DNA from: Nocardioides sp.
Lineage (GTDB): Bacteria; Actinomycetota; Actinomycetes; Propionibacteriales; Nocardioidaceae
Length of the DNA: 64,000 nucleotides
Assembly: GCA_037045645.1 (NCBI GenBank)
Contig: JBAOIH010000004.1
Span: 62,001-126,000, forward strand
Direction of reading: 5' to 3'
The notes beneath the pieces are model-generated. The model was given only the letters and a program-made list of their open reading frames with translations, was not told the DNA's origin and made no database searches. The position numbers and the translations under genes are program-made. Numbering within the stretch: the first letter of the stretch is position 1; every line of letters begins with the position of its first letter. Below, one piece after another: positions 35,792 to 43,776 of this stretch.

Positions 35792-36538
35792 TCAGCGGCC
35801 TTGGTTGGCGACCGCCGCTGCGGCGGCTGCCGCCGCCTCGGGGTCGAGGTATTGGCCGCCCTTCACGGTCGGCTGCAGATCCTCGTCGAGGCGGTAGACC
35901 AACGGCATTCCGGTCGGGATGTTGAGTCCCGCGATGTCGTCGTCGGAGATCTGGTCCAGGTGCTTGACCAACGCCCGCAGGCTGTTGCCGTGGGCAGCGA
36001 CGAGGACGTTCTTGCCCGCGCGAAGATCGGGGACGATCTCGGTCTCCCAATAGGGCAGGAACCGCTCGATCACGTCCTTGAGGCATTCGGTGCGCGGCAG
36101 GTCCGCACCCAGGTCGGCGTACCGCGGATCGCCGGCTTGCGACCACTCGGACGCGTCGTCCAGCGGGGGCGGGGGCGTGTCGAAGGAGCGGCGCCAGAGC
36201 ATGAACTGCTCCTCGCCGAACTCCTCCAACGTCTGCTTCTTGTCCTTGCCCTGCAGTGCACCGTAGTGCCGCTCGTTGAGCCGCCAGTTGCGCTTGACCG
36301 GGATCCAGTGCCGGTCGGCGGCGTCGAGGGCGAGCGCGGCGGTGTTGATCGCCCGGCGTTGCAGCGAGGTGTGCACAACGTCCGGCAGGAGGCCGGACTC
36401 CTTGATCAGTTCCCCACCCCGAACCGCTTCGCCGCGACCCTTCTCCGTCAGGGCCACGTCGACCCAGCCGGTGAACAAGTTCTTGGCGTTCCATTCGCTC
36501 TCGCCGTGGCGGAGCAGAATCAAAGTGCCGAGGGCCAT
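35792..36538 (-). CDS. gpmA: 2,3-bisphosphoglycerate-dependent phosphoglycerate mutase
   Basis: The 248-residue glycolytic enzyme interconverts 3- and 2-phosphoglycerate. It has the phosphohistidine motif LILLRHGESEWN (His at about 11), FTGWVDVALTEKG, SLQRRAINTAALAL, NERHYGALQGKDK and the second histidine in VLVAAHGNSLRALVKHL. The C-terminus has a run of nine Ala (EAAAAAAAAVANQGR). The ATG is preceded by GGGAGG and, just upstream, by four 14-bp repeats. Confidence 0.95.
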   Translation of the reverse strand: MALGTLILLRHGESEWNAKNLFTGWVDVALTEKGRGEAVRGGELIKESGLLPDVVHTSLQRRAINTAALALDAADRHWIPVKRNWRLNERHYGALQGKDKKQTLEEFGEEQFMLWRRSFDTPPPPLDDASEWSQAGDPRYADLGADLPRTECLKDVIERFLPYWETEIVPDLRAGKNVLVAAHGNSLRALVKHLDQISDDDIAGLNIPTGMPLVYRLDEDLQPTVKGGQYLDPEAAAAAAAAVANQGR

Positions 36539-36550
36539 GGGTTCCTCCCT

Positions 36551-36606
36551 GAGGGATGTGCGCTGAGGGATGTGCGCTGAGAGATTTGCGCTGAGAGATT
36601 TGCGCT
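36551..36606 (-). repeat. Four 14-bp tandem repeats in the gpmA leader
   Basis: On the gpmA strand the units are two AGCGCAAATCTCTC followed by two AGCGCACATCCCTC, ending 12 bases before the ATG. The TCCCT in the nearer units is complementary to AGGGA of the Shine-Dalgarno region, so pairing with the ribosome site is possible. Confidence 0.7.
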
Positions 36607-36640
36607 GGGGCGCGGGGGTCTCCGGGCTAGTCGGGTCGAC

Positions 36641-37123
36641 TCACTCGGGGGCGCTTGGGACGGGGATGTCCTCCCACTGGCCCACGTTGGCCACCACCGG
36701 CACCGTGACCTCCACGGTGGAGCCGTTGTCGAAACTCAAGACCAGGTCGACATTGTTGCCCAGCTCGAACTTGCCGAACGCCACGATCGGCTCGGCGGCC
36801 GCAGCCAGGTTGACCAGACCGTGCTTGGCGACCTCGACGTTGCCGACGTTGCGTACGGTGATGTCGCCGGCGCCGCCGCTTTCGATCGAGGTGAGCTTGA
36901 TCGCGTCGTCCGTGCCGTTGTTGATGCTGGCGACGAAGGAGCCGCGGTCAGGTGTCGCCGCCACGATGGCAGCGTTGAGCACGCTGATCTCGCCGACCTC
37001 ATTGGATCCGGCACCTGGTTGATATTCGCGGTTGGTGCCCATGTCGAACCCACAGGCGGTGAGGGCGGGGAACGCCAAGGCCGCGGCCGCGACGGCCGAG
37101 AGGAATGAGCGACGCGCATGCAT
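36641..37123 (-). CDS. LpqE-like lipoprotein
   Basis: The 160-residue lipoprotein has a signal peptide ending in the lipobox LTAC (lipidated Cys near 24). The mature domain, VGEISVLNAAIVAATPDRGSFVASINNGTDDAIKLTSIES, follows the beta-sandwich pattern of mycobacterial LpqE, which is likewise next to carD. LpqE-type proteins resemble PCu(A)C copper-binding proteins, but the usual Met/His ligands are not seen here. It is divergent from carD, 176 bp apart. Confidence 0.75.
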   Translation of the reverse strand: MHARRSFLSAVAAAALAFPALTACGFDMGTNREYQPGAGSNEVGEISVLNAAIVAATPDRGSFVASINNGTDDAIKLTSIESGGAGDITVRNVGNVEVAKHGLVNLAAAAEPIVAFGKFELGNNVDLVLSFDNGSTVEVTVPVVANVGQWEDIPVPSAPE

Positions 37124-37299
37124 GGCCACAGCGTAGCGGCCGAAGGCCGTCTCGGTGCGAAGAGGGCGATCTAGTGTCGGTTGACGCATAACCCTTTGCG
37201 ATATGTCAACCCCCCATTGCGGCTCTGACCTGCGCAAACGATGTGGGGATGGACAGGGGCCCGTGTTAGACTGGTCACCTTAGGAAGGGAACTGAACAT

Positions 37300-37785
37300 A
37301 TGACTTTCACTGTCGGCGAAACGGTCGTCTACCCCAATCACGGGGCCGCAGTCATCGAGGACATCGAGATGCGGCAGATCAAGGGAGAGGACCGGCAATA
37401 CCTCGTGTTGAGGATCGTCGCTCAGCAGGACCTGGTCGTACGAGTGCCAGCATGCAACTTGGACCTCGTCGGTGTCCGCGACGTGGTCGACAAGGAGGGC
37501 CTGGACCGGGTCTTCGACATCTTGCGTGCCCAGCAGGTGGAGGAGCCGACCAACTGGTCGCGTCGCTACAAGGCCAACCTCGAGAAGTTGCACTCCGGTG
37601 ACGTCAACAAGGTCGCCGAGGTCGTACGCGACCTGTGGCGCCGTGAGCGCGACCGTGGCCTGTCCGCGGGTGAGAAGCGGATGCTGGCCAAGGCTCGCCA
37701 GATCCTGGTCTCCGAGCTCGCGCTCGCGGAGAAGACCAACGAGGACAAGGCAGAGGCCATGCTCGACGAGGTCCTCGCTTCCTGA
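37300..37785 (+). CDS. carD: CarD family transcriptional regulator
   Basis: The 161-residue protein binds RNA polymerase beta through its N-terminal Tudor-like domain (FTVGETVVYPNHGAAVIEDIEMRQIKG, residues 3-29) and stabilises the open complex at rRNA and other promoters. The C-terminal helical DNA-binding part has the minor-groove Trp in TNWSRRYKANLEKLHSGD, and RERGLSAGEKRMLAKA-like GLSAGEKRMLAKARQIL. A GGAAGGGAA ribosome site lies just before ATG and TTAGACT near 37265 is a likely -10 element. A strong hairpin follows. Confidence 0.95.
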   Translation: MTFTVGETVVYPNHGAAVIEDIEMRQIKGEDRQYLVLRIVAQQDLVVRVPACNLDLVGVRDVVDKEGLDRVFDILRAQQVEEPTNWSRRYKANLEKLHSGDVNKVAEVVRDLWRRERDRGLSAGEKRMLAKARQILVSELALAEKTNEDKAEAMLDEVLAS

Positions 37786-37801
37786 TCCACACTGCATTCG
37801 C

Positions 37802-37832
37802 ACCGGGTCCCGTGAACCTCACGGGGCCCGGT
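37802..37832 (+). terminator. Hairpin after carD
   Basis: A 14-bp stem with one G-T pair (arms beginning ACCGGGTCCCGTGA) and a 3-base loop lies 17 bases after the carD stop. The tract that follows (ATGCATTT) is weakly T-rich. Confidence 0.75.
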
Positions 37833-37872
37833 ATGCATTTATCGGCCGGTCGCACGCGATAGGTTCCGGCAC

Positions 37873-38457
37873 GTGTCCGATCTGACTCCCGAGGCCCCGC
37901 CCGCCCTCGGGCTGGTGTGGGAACGCGACCGGGGGTCGCTGCCGTACGCCCTGATCCACGGCGAGCCGTTAGTCCGCTGCGCGGTATTGGCGTTGGAAGC
38001 CGCCGGGATCGAGCCGATCGACCCGGATGCGCCGTGGTCTGCCATCGCCGAGCGTGCGGCAGCCGTGGGTGACGCACTGGTGCTTCACGATGCGTTGTGC
38101 CCGATGACGCCACCGGACTTCCTGGCCGCGTGCGTGACCCGAGCGGTGCTGAACGACCGCGTGGTGGTGGCGTCTCGACCGGTCACCGACACCGTCAAGG
38201 AACTAGTGGTAGGCCAGGTGGGCCGCACCGTCGATCGAGACCGGCTGCGCGCGGTCGTGTCCCCGATGGTGTTGCCGCTGCGCGTCGTGGAGGCCTTCGA
38301 CCGTACGCCGCCGACCGAGTTCATCGCCCTCTGCCGCGCACTGGTCGAGCGCGGCGAGCACCTGGAGTGGATCGAGGCGCCCCCCAGCGCACGCCGCGTG
38401 TCCTCAGCCGAGGACCTGCAACTGTTGGAAGCGCTCACGGCCGCGCCGAGGCCCTAG
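37873..38457 (+). CDS. IspD-like protein with degenerate active site
   Basis: The 194-residue protein follows the second half of the IspD pattern: VLHDALCPMTPPDFLAACV (IspD has V-H-D-A-A-R-P), RVVVASRPVTDTVKELVVGQVGRTVDRDRLRAVVSPMVLPLRVVEAF (IspD has P-V-x-D-T-I-K and T-x-D-R-x-x-L-x-x-x-Q-T-P). The N-terminal CTP-binding loop G-x-G-x-R is absent and the active-site Arg is replaced, so cytidylyl transfer is unlikely. It converges on the functional ispD with a 7-bp gap. It may be a regulatory or dimer partner, or an unrelated decayed paralogue. The start is GTG. Confidence 0.65.
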   Translation: MSDLTPEAPPALGLVWERDRGSLPYALIHGEPLVRCAVLALEAAGIEPIDPDAPWSAIAERAAAVGDALVLHDALCPMTPPDFLAACVTRAVLNDRVVVASRPVTDTVKELVVGQVGRTVDRDRLRAVVSPMVLPLRVVEAFDRTPPTEFIALCRALVERGEHLEWIEAPPSARRVSSAEDLQLLEALTAAPRP

Positions 38458-38464
38458 TACGCCT

Positions 38465-39154
38465 TCATGCCGGGCCGCTGCGCAGCAGATGTTCGACCGC
38501 GGCCACGTCCTCGGCGAACGTGACTTTGAGGTTGAGCGGCGTCGACGGGACGCCCATGAGGCGGACGTCGGGGGCGTACTGCGCAAGACAGGCGGCGGTG
38601 TCGGTGCCCTCGAAGCCGTCCTCGGCAGCCTTCAGGTAGGCGTCGAGCAGGGTGGTGGCGCGGAACGCTTGCGGCGTCTGCACCGTGACCAATTCGCCCG
38701 GTGCCTCGGCGCCGGTGTCGTCGACCAGCCCGCGTACGGAGACCGTGGGCAGGGCGCCGCCGTGCTCATGGGCAGCGGCCAGGGCGCTTTCGAACAGCGA
38801 GCGGGGCGCCAGCGGGCGAGCCCCGTCGTGGATCGCCACCGTCTCGATCAGGCCACGGTGAATGTCGTCTGCGAGCACGCGAAGGGCATTGGTCTCCGAC
38901 GCGTGACGAGTGGCACCGCCGTGGACCAGGGTGATCTCCGCATCACCCAGGTGCGGCAACAGAGCCGTTGCCACCTCGTCGCGTTCGTCGGCGCGGGTGA
39001 CGACCAGCACGCGAATAACCCCGGGGACCGTCAGCGCCGTGCGTACGCAGTGCGCCAGCAGCGGCATCTCGCCGACGGGCAGCAAGACCTTGTTGACCTC
39101 CGCCCCGACCCGGGTGCCTGACCCCGCGGCGAGGATGACGATCGCGACCGACAT
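38465..39154 (-). CDS. ispD: 2-C-methyl-D-erythritol 4-phosphate cytidylyltransferase
   Basis: The 229-residue MEP-pathway enzyme makes CDP-methylerythritol. It has the CTP-binding ILAAGSGTRVG (7-17) with K22, HDGARPLAP (109-117), TVSVRGLVDDTG, the VTVQTPQAF motif, EGTDTAACL and LNLKVTFAED. All key residues are present, unlike in the neighbouring IspD-like protein. The start at 39154 is 3 bases from the ispF stop, so ispF and ispD form one unit as in many actinobacteria. Confidence 0.93.
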   Translation of the reverse strand: MSVAIVILAAGSGTRVGAEVNKVLLPVGEMPLLAHCVRTALTVPGVIRVLVVTRADERDEVATALLPHLGDAEITLVHGGATRHASETNALRVLADDIHRGLIETVAIHDGARPLAPRSLFESALAAAHEHGGALPTVSVRGLVDDTGAEAPGELVTVQTPQAFRATTLLDAYLKAAEDGFEGTDTAACLAQYAPDVRLMGVPSTPLNLKVTFAEDVAAVEHLLRSGPA

Positions 39155-39156
39155 GG

Positions 39157-39639
39157 TCAGCGACTCACGAGCGCGGTGGCGATGGCGGCGATGCCTTCGC
39201 CGCGGCCGGTGAGGCCGAGCCCGTCGGTGGTGGTGGCACTGACCGAGACGGGCGCGCTCACGGCACTGCTCAATGCCACCTGTGCCTCCTCGCGTCGCGG
39301 CCCGATTTTCGGCCGATTGCCGATGACCTGCACCGACACGTTGCCGATCTCGAAGCCGGCAGCGCGTACGCGTCGGGCGGTCTCGGACAGCAGGGCGGCT
39401 CCCGAGGCACCGGCCCATTCGGGCTGGGCAGTGCCGAAGTTGGAGCCGAGATCGCCGAGGCCAGCGGCGGCGAGCAGCGCATCGCAGGCCGCATGCGCGG
39501 CGACGTCCGCATCCGAATGGCCCTCCAGGCCGTACTCCTCGTCAGGCCAGGCGAGTCCGGCCAGGTGTAGCGGGACACCCGGCACGAGTCGATGGACGTC
39601 GACACCCGTGCCGACACGGAAGTTGGGGGTGGAGTGCAC
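39157..39639 (-). CDS. ispF: 2-C-methyl-D-erythritol 2,4-cyclodiphosphate synthase
   Basis: The 160-residue trimeric enzyme cyclises the phosphorylated IspE product. Metal and active-site motifs are GTGVDVHRL (Asp and His ligands), LEGHSDADVAAHAACDALLAAAGLGDLGSNFG, and the C-terminal TTTDGLGLTGRGEGIAAIA. GTG 39639 gives the usual family length; a TTG at 39678 preceded by AAGGCG would add 13 residues and cannot be excluded. It is cotranscribed with ispD. Confidence 0.9.
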   Translation of the reverse strand: MHSTPNFRVGTGVDVHRLVPGVPLHLAGLAWPDEEYGLEGHSDADVAAHAACDALLAAAGLGDLGSNFGTAQPEWAGASGAALLSETARRVRAAGFEIGNVSVQVIGNRPKIGPRREEAQVALSSAVSAPVSVSATTTDGLGLTGRGEGIAAIATALVSR

Positions 39640-39686
39640 GCTCGGATCATGCCGCACGCCGACCAGAGGCTGCGACAATCGCCTTC

Positions 39687-41231
39687 ATGACTGCCGCGGC
39701 TGACTCCTCCGTGGAGCGCGTTCGCGAGAACGCGCAGGCTCCGCGTTGGCGTTGGCGGCTCGCCGGGCTGGTCGCGGGCCTTGCCGGCCTCGCCGCAAGT
39801 TATGCCGTGAGTCTGATGCTCACCGTGCGGCAGTCCCCGGTCGTGGCCGTGGACGAACTCCTGATCGCGATCACGCCCGGGGTCGTGGTCCGCTGGGCGC
39901 TGGACACCGTCGGCCCGGCGGACAAACCCCTGCTGGTGGGCGCCACGATCGCGATCTTGGTCGTGGTCTTCTGTCTTCTGGGCGACCAGGCACGCGACGG
40001 TCTGTGGCGCGCGGACACGGGCTACCTGATCCTCGCGGCGATCGGCCTGATCGCCGTCCTGACCCGTCCCGGTGCGAGCCGGTGGGACCTGGTCCCGCTG
40101 GCCGTCGGTCTGCTCGGTTGGGTGGTGGGATTGCGTTGGGTGACGTCGCCGCTGCAGGCGGCGTCGGCTCCCGCGACGCCGGGGCCTTCACGGCGTACGT
40201 TGCTGCTGGCCGTCGGCGCTGCCGTGGTGGCCGCAGGTGGGCGCTGGGCAGGGCGCGGTCGGCGTCGCGTCGAGAAGGTGCGCAGGCTGGTGCACCTGGG
40301 CGGCGTGACGTCACCGGAGGTCGACGCTGCCTACGTCACCGCCGCCGAGGGACTCGCCCCGTGGCAGACACCCGTACGGGACTTCTATGTCATCCACACC
40401 GCGATCGCGGTGCCCACGATCGACCCGTTCGAGTGGCGGCTGCGGATCCACGGGATGGTCGAGCGCGAACTCACCTTGACCTACGACGACCTGGCTCGCC
40501 GCGAGCTCACCGAGCAGTGGATGACGCTCAACTGCGTCTCCAACCAGGTCGGCGGGGGACTGATCGGCAACGCCTGGTGGTCGGGCGTACGCCTCACCGG
40601 CCTGCTAGCAGAGGCAGGGGCGCACACGGACGCGGACGCGGTGCTTCAGACCAGCCAGGACGGCTGGACCTGCGGCACCCCGCTGGCCGCGCTGCAGGAC
40701 CAGCGTGGCGCCATGTTGGCGATGGCGATGAACGGAGAAGCGCTCACGTTGGAGCACGGTTTTCCGGTACGCACGATCGTGCCCGGACTCTTCGGCTATG
40801 TCTCGGCGTGCAAGTGGGTGGTCGACCTGGAGGTGACCAGGTTCGAGGACTTCACCGCGTTCTGGACTGCCAACGGGTGGTCCGAGCGGGGTCCGGTGAA
40901 GCTGGCCTCGAGAATCGACGTCCCGCGCTCCGGCGACTCGGTCTCGGCTGGCGCGGTGACCTTTGCGGGCGTCGCCTGGAACCAGGGGGTCGGTGTCTCC
41001 GGGGTCCAGATCGCCGTGGACGGTGGCGCCTGGCAGGACGCACGACTGGCCGAGGTGCCGTCGGTCAACACGTGGGTGCAGTGGCTGGCCGTCACCCAGG
41101 TGGCACCCGGCGACCATGTGGTGAAGGTGCGTGCTCGTGGCGCGGACGGGCAGTGGCAGACGAGTGTACGCCGCGATGTGCTACCGGATGGTGCGACGGG
41201 CTGGCATCAGGTCGAGTTCAGCGCCGAATGA
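39687..41231 (+). CDS. Membrane-anchored molybdopterin-dependent oxidoreductase (sulfite oxidase family)
   Basis: The 514-residue protein has an N-terminal membrane part with about five helices (residues 25-45, 55-75, 87-102, 112-128 and 135-152, with a further segment near 170-185). An extracellular sulfite-oxidase-type Moco domain follows: the IDPFEWRLRIHGMVERELTLTYDDL entry strand, the molybdenum-ligand Cys in WMTLNCVSNQVGG, GVRLTGLLAEAG, NGEALTLEHGFPVRTIVPGLFGYVSACKWV, and a C-terminal dimerisation-type beta domain. The substrate is unknown; such fusions are frequent in actinobacteria. It is divergent from ispF. Confidence 0.88.
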   Translation: MTAAADSSVERVRENAQAPRWRWRLAGLVAGLAGLAASYAVSLMLTVRQSPVVAVDELLIAITPGVVVRWALDTVGPADKPLLVGATIAILVVVFCLLGDQARDGLWRADTGYLILAAIGLIAVLTRPGASRWDLVPLAVGLLGWVVGLRWVTSPLQAASAPATPGPSRRTLLLAVGAAVVAAGGRWAGRGRRRVEKVRRLVHLGGVTSPEVDAAYVTAAEGLAPWQTPVRDFYVIHTAIAVPTIDPFEWRLRIHGMVERELTLTYDDLARRELTEQWMTLNCVSNQVGGGLIGNAWWSGVRLTGLLAEAGAHTDADAVLQTSQDGWTCGTPLAALQDQRGAMLAMAMNGEALTLEHGFPVRTIVPGLFGYVSACKWVVDLEVTRFEDFTAFWTANGWSERGPVKLASRIDVPRSGDSVSAGAVTFAGVAWNQGVGVSGVQIAVDGGAWQDARLAEVPSVNTWVQWLAVTQVAPGDHVVKVRARGADGQWQTSVRRDVLPDGATGWHQVEFSAE

Positions 41232-41233
41232 TC

Positions 41234-41299
41234 GGGTCCAGTGAATGGGCCCGAGTGATGGGCCCGAGTGATGGGCCCCAGTGATGGGCCCCAGTGAAT
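41234..41299. repeat. 13-bp tandem repeats upstream of cysS
   Basis: About five imperfect copies of GGGCCCGAGTGAT (variants GGGTCCAGTGAAT and GGGCCCCAGTGAT) fill the gap between the oxidoreductase stop and cysS. The GGGCCC cores are self-complementary, so alternative hairpins are possible in the cysS leader. Confidence 0.7.
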
Positions 41300-41338
41300 G
41301 ATTGGGGGGCAGCGGGCCCGGCTCCCTAGACTGCCCGG

Positions 41339-42817
41339 GTGACTCTCCGGCTCTATGACACCGCCAAGCGCGAAGTCCGTGACTTCGTGCCCCTCGTCGA
41401 GGGCAAGGCCGGTATCTACGTCTGCGGGCTGACCGTGCAGAGCGAACCGCATGTCGGGCACGTCAGGAGCGCGGTGAACTTCGACGTGCTGCGGCGTTGG
41501 TTGACCGCGAAGGGCTTCGAGGTCGACTTCATCCGCAACGTCACCGACATCGACGACAAGATCCTGGCGAAGTCGGCCGAACAGGGCATCCACTGGTACT
41601 CGCTGGCGCAGAACATGGCGCGCGAACTCGACAAGGCGCTGGCCGCGATCAACGTGTTGCCACCGACGTACGAGCCGGCGGCGACCGGGCATGTGCCCGA
41701 GATGATCGCCTTGATTGATCGCCTGATCGCGCTCGGGCACGCGTACGTCGCCGAGGACGGCTCGGGGGATGTCTACTTCGACGTGCGGTCGTGGCCGGCG
41801 TACGGCTCGCTGACCCGGCAGGGTGTCGACGACATGGAGCCCGCCGGGGACGCCGACCCGCGGGGCAAGCGCGATCCGCGCGACTTCGCGCTGTGGAAGG
41901 GGTACAAGGCGGACTCGGAGCCGGAGACTGCCGCTTGGCCCTCTCCGTACGGACCGGGGCGTCCTGGCTGGCACATCGAGTGCTCGGCGATGGCGGGCAA
42001 GTACCTCGGCGATGCCTTCGACATCCACGGCGGGGGCGTGGACCTGCGCTTCCCGCACCACGAGAACGAGTTGGCTCAGTCCGCAGCCTCCGGCCGCCCC
42101 TTCGCGACCTACTGGATGCACAACGCCTGGATCACCACTGCGGGCGAGAAGATGAGCAAGTCTCTGGGCAATTCGCTGCTGATCCCCGAGGTGCTCAAGC
42201 GCGTACGCGGGATCGAACTGCGTTTCTATATGGTCTCGTCGCACTATCGCTCCCACGTCGAGTTCTCGTACGAGTCCCTCGACGAGGCGGCCAAGGGCTT
42301 TCGTCGGGTGGAGGACTTCTTGGAGCGGGCCGGTGGTTTCGAGACGCCGACTGCGTCGGCTCCTCAACCACCGGTAGCACCGACCTCTCTCGAAACCAAT
42401 CCCGGCCAACCGGTGGTTGAGGAGGGCGCAGCCCGTCTCGAAACCACGCTTCCCGCGGCGTTCGCTGCCGCGCTCGACGATGACCTCAACACCTCGGGCG
42501 CGACGGCGGTCCTCTTCGACACCGTGCGCGAAGGCAACCGCAAGCTCGCGGCGGGGGAGTCCGCCGCCGCCGAGGCGACGGCCGTACGCGCGATGCTCGC
42601 CGTGCTCGGTCTCGACCCGGCAGATCCGGCGTGGGGTGAGTCCCGTACGGACTCACTCGAACCCGTCGTCGACGCGCTGGTCCAGGCACTGCTCACCGAC
42701 CGGGCGCAGGCACGTGCCGACAAGGACTGGGGACGCGCCGACGCGATCCGCGACCAACTCTCGGCCGCCGGCGTCACGATCGAGGACACCCCGTCCGGGC
42801 CGAAGTGGAGTGTGTGA
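41339..42817 (+). CDS. cysS: Cysteinyl-tRNA synthetase with in-frame palindromic repeat insertion
   Basis: The 492-residue class I synthetase has zinc ligand Cys29 (YVCGLTV), the HIGH-type motif HVGH (38-41), TDIDDKI, GWHIECSAM, GGGVDLRFPHHENE and KMSKS (271-275). Residues 332-371 (starting GGFETPTASAPQPP) do not belong to the family. They are encoded by two opposed palindromic REP-like units at 42332-42372 and 42412-42448, placed after the catalytic and stem-contact helices. The frame is kept and the normal sequence resumes at LPAAFAAALDDDLNT. GTG start. It overlaps rlmB as TGATG. Confidence 0.92.
   Translation: MTLRLYDTAKREVRDFVPLVEGKAGIYVCGLTVQSEPHVGHVRSAVNFDVLRRWLTAKGFEVDFIRNVTDIDDKILAKSAEQGIHWYSLAQNMARELDKALAAINVLPPTYEPAATGHVPEMIALIDRLIALGHAYVAEDGSGDVYFDVRSWPAYGSLTRQGVDDMEPAGDADPRGKRDPRDFALWKGYKADSEPETAAWPSPYGPGRPGWHIECSAMAGKYLGDAFDIHGGGVDLRFPHHENELAQSAASGRPFATYWMHNAWITTAGEKMSKSLGNSLLIPEVLKRVRGIELRFYMVSSHYRSHVEFSYESLDEAAKGFRRVEDFLERAGGFETPTASAPQPPVAPTSLETNPGQPVVEEGAARLETTLPAAFAAALDDDLNTSGATAVLFDTVREGNRKLAAGESAAAEATAVRAMLAVLGLDPADPAWGESRTDSLEPVVDALVQALLTDRAQARADKDWGRADAIRDQLSAAGVTIEDTPSGPKWSV
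42332..42448. repeat. Two opposed REP-like palindromes inside cysS
   Basis: Unit 1 (42332-42372, 41 bp) has outer arms GGTGGTT and AACCACC and inner stem GCCGAC-TGC-GTCGGC. Unit 2 (42412-42448) is inverted, with inner stem GGGC-TGC-GCCC read from the other strand. A partial third piece (TCTCGAAACCA) lies between. They are the same family as the tandem array at 11611-11761; the inner stems differ but stay paired. Confidence 0.85.
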
Positions 42818-43773
42818 TGGCAGGCAATTCACAACGCAAGGGCGCGATCCGCAAGACCTCGAAGAAGCCAGCTGCGGGCTCGGGAGGTCGGGTCCGGCGC
42901 GGGTTGGAGGGCAAGGGTCCGACCCCGAAGGCGGTCGACCGGCCCTATCACAAGGCGCACAAGGCCAAGAAGAAGGCCGACGCGACCACCGCCCGACCCA
43001 AGCGTCGAGTCACCAAGACCTCGGATGCCGAGTGGATCGCCGGTCGCAACAGCGTGGTGGAGGCGCTGCGCGAGGGTGTCCCGGTCAACGCGCTGTATGT
43101 CGCTGAAGGCGCGGAGCGTGACGGCCGATTGCGTGAGGCGTTCAAGCTTGCCAATGAGCGCGGCGTGGCGCTGATGGAGGTGCCGCGCGGCGAACTCGAC
43201 CGGATGACCGCGGGCGCGGTGCACCAGGGTCTGGCGGCGCGCATCCCGGCGTACGAGTATGCGCACGCCGACGATCTGCTCGACGCGGCGACCTCAGTGG
43301 GCGAGCGTCCGTTGATCGTCGCGCTCGACTCGGTGACGGATCCGCGCAACCTTGGTGCGGTGATCCGCAGCGCCTCGGGATTCGGTGCCCACGGCGTGCT
43401 GATCCCCGAACGTCGAGCCGCCTCCATGACTGCCTCGGCATGGAAGACCTCGGCTGGTGCGGCGGCCCGCATCCCGGTCGCCCAGACCGTCAATCTGACC
43501 CGACAACTCCGGGCCTATCAGGACGCCGGCTGCCAGGTCGTCGGTCTTGCGGCCGACGGTGACCTGACGTTGCCCGAACTGGTCGAGGACGCCGACCTCG
43601 CGCGTGGCCCGCTCGTCGTGGTCGTCGGCTCGGAGGGCGACGGACTCGGGCGCCTGGTGTCGCAGACCTGCGATCGACTCGTCTCGATCCCGATGGCCTC
43701 GACCTTGGAGTCGCTCAACGCAGGCGTGGCCGCCTCGGTCGCGCTGTACGCGATCAGCCAGGCCCGCGCCTGA
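42817..43773 (+). CDS. rlmB: 23S rRNA (guanosine(2251)-2'-O)-methyltransferase RlmB
   Basis: The 318-residue SpoU/TrmH-family enzyme has a basic N-terminal extension (residues 1-65, rich in Lys, Arg and Ala, probably RNA-binding). The substrate-binding domain follows (EWIAGRNSVVEALREGVPVNALYV). The knotted SAM domain has DSVTDPRNLGAVIRSASGFGAHGV (motif 1), VVVVGSEGDGLGRL (motif 2) and ISIPM-type VSIPMASTLESLNAGVAASVALY (motif 3). ATG 42817 overlaps the cysS stop, the same pair as in mycobacteria. Confidence 0.92.
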   Translation: MAGNSQRKGAIRKTSKKPAAGSGGRVRRGLEGKGPTPKAVDRPYHKAHKAKKKADATTARPKRRVTKTSDAEWIAGRNSVVEALREGVPVNALYVAEGAERDGRLREAFKLANERGVALMEVPRGELDRMTAGAVHQGLAARIPAYEYAHADDLLDAATSVGERPLIVALDSVTDPRNLGAVIRSASGFGAHGVLIPERRAASMTASAWKTSAGAAARIPVAQTVNLTRQLRAYQDAGCQVVGLAADGDLTLPELVEDADLARGPLVVVVGSEGDGLGRLVSQTCDRLVSIPMASTLESLNAGVAASVALYAISQARA

Positions 43774-43776
43774 CGG

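Noticed and set aside
39746..41284. Second 512-codon frame overlapping the molybdopterin oxidoreductase
   Set aside because: It is an Arg/Gly-rich alternative frame; the other frame has membrane helices and the molybdenum Cys motif.
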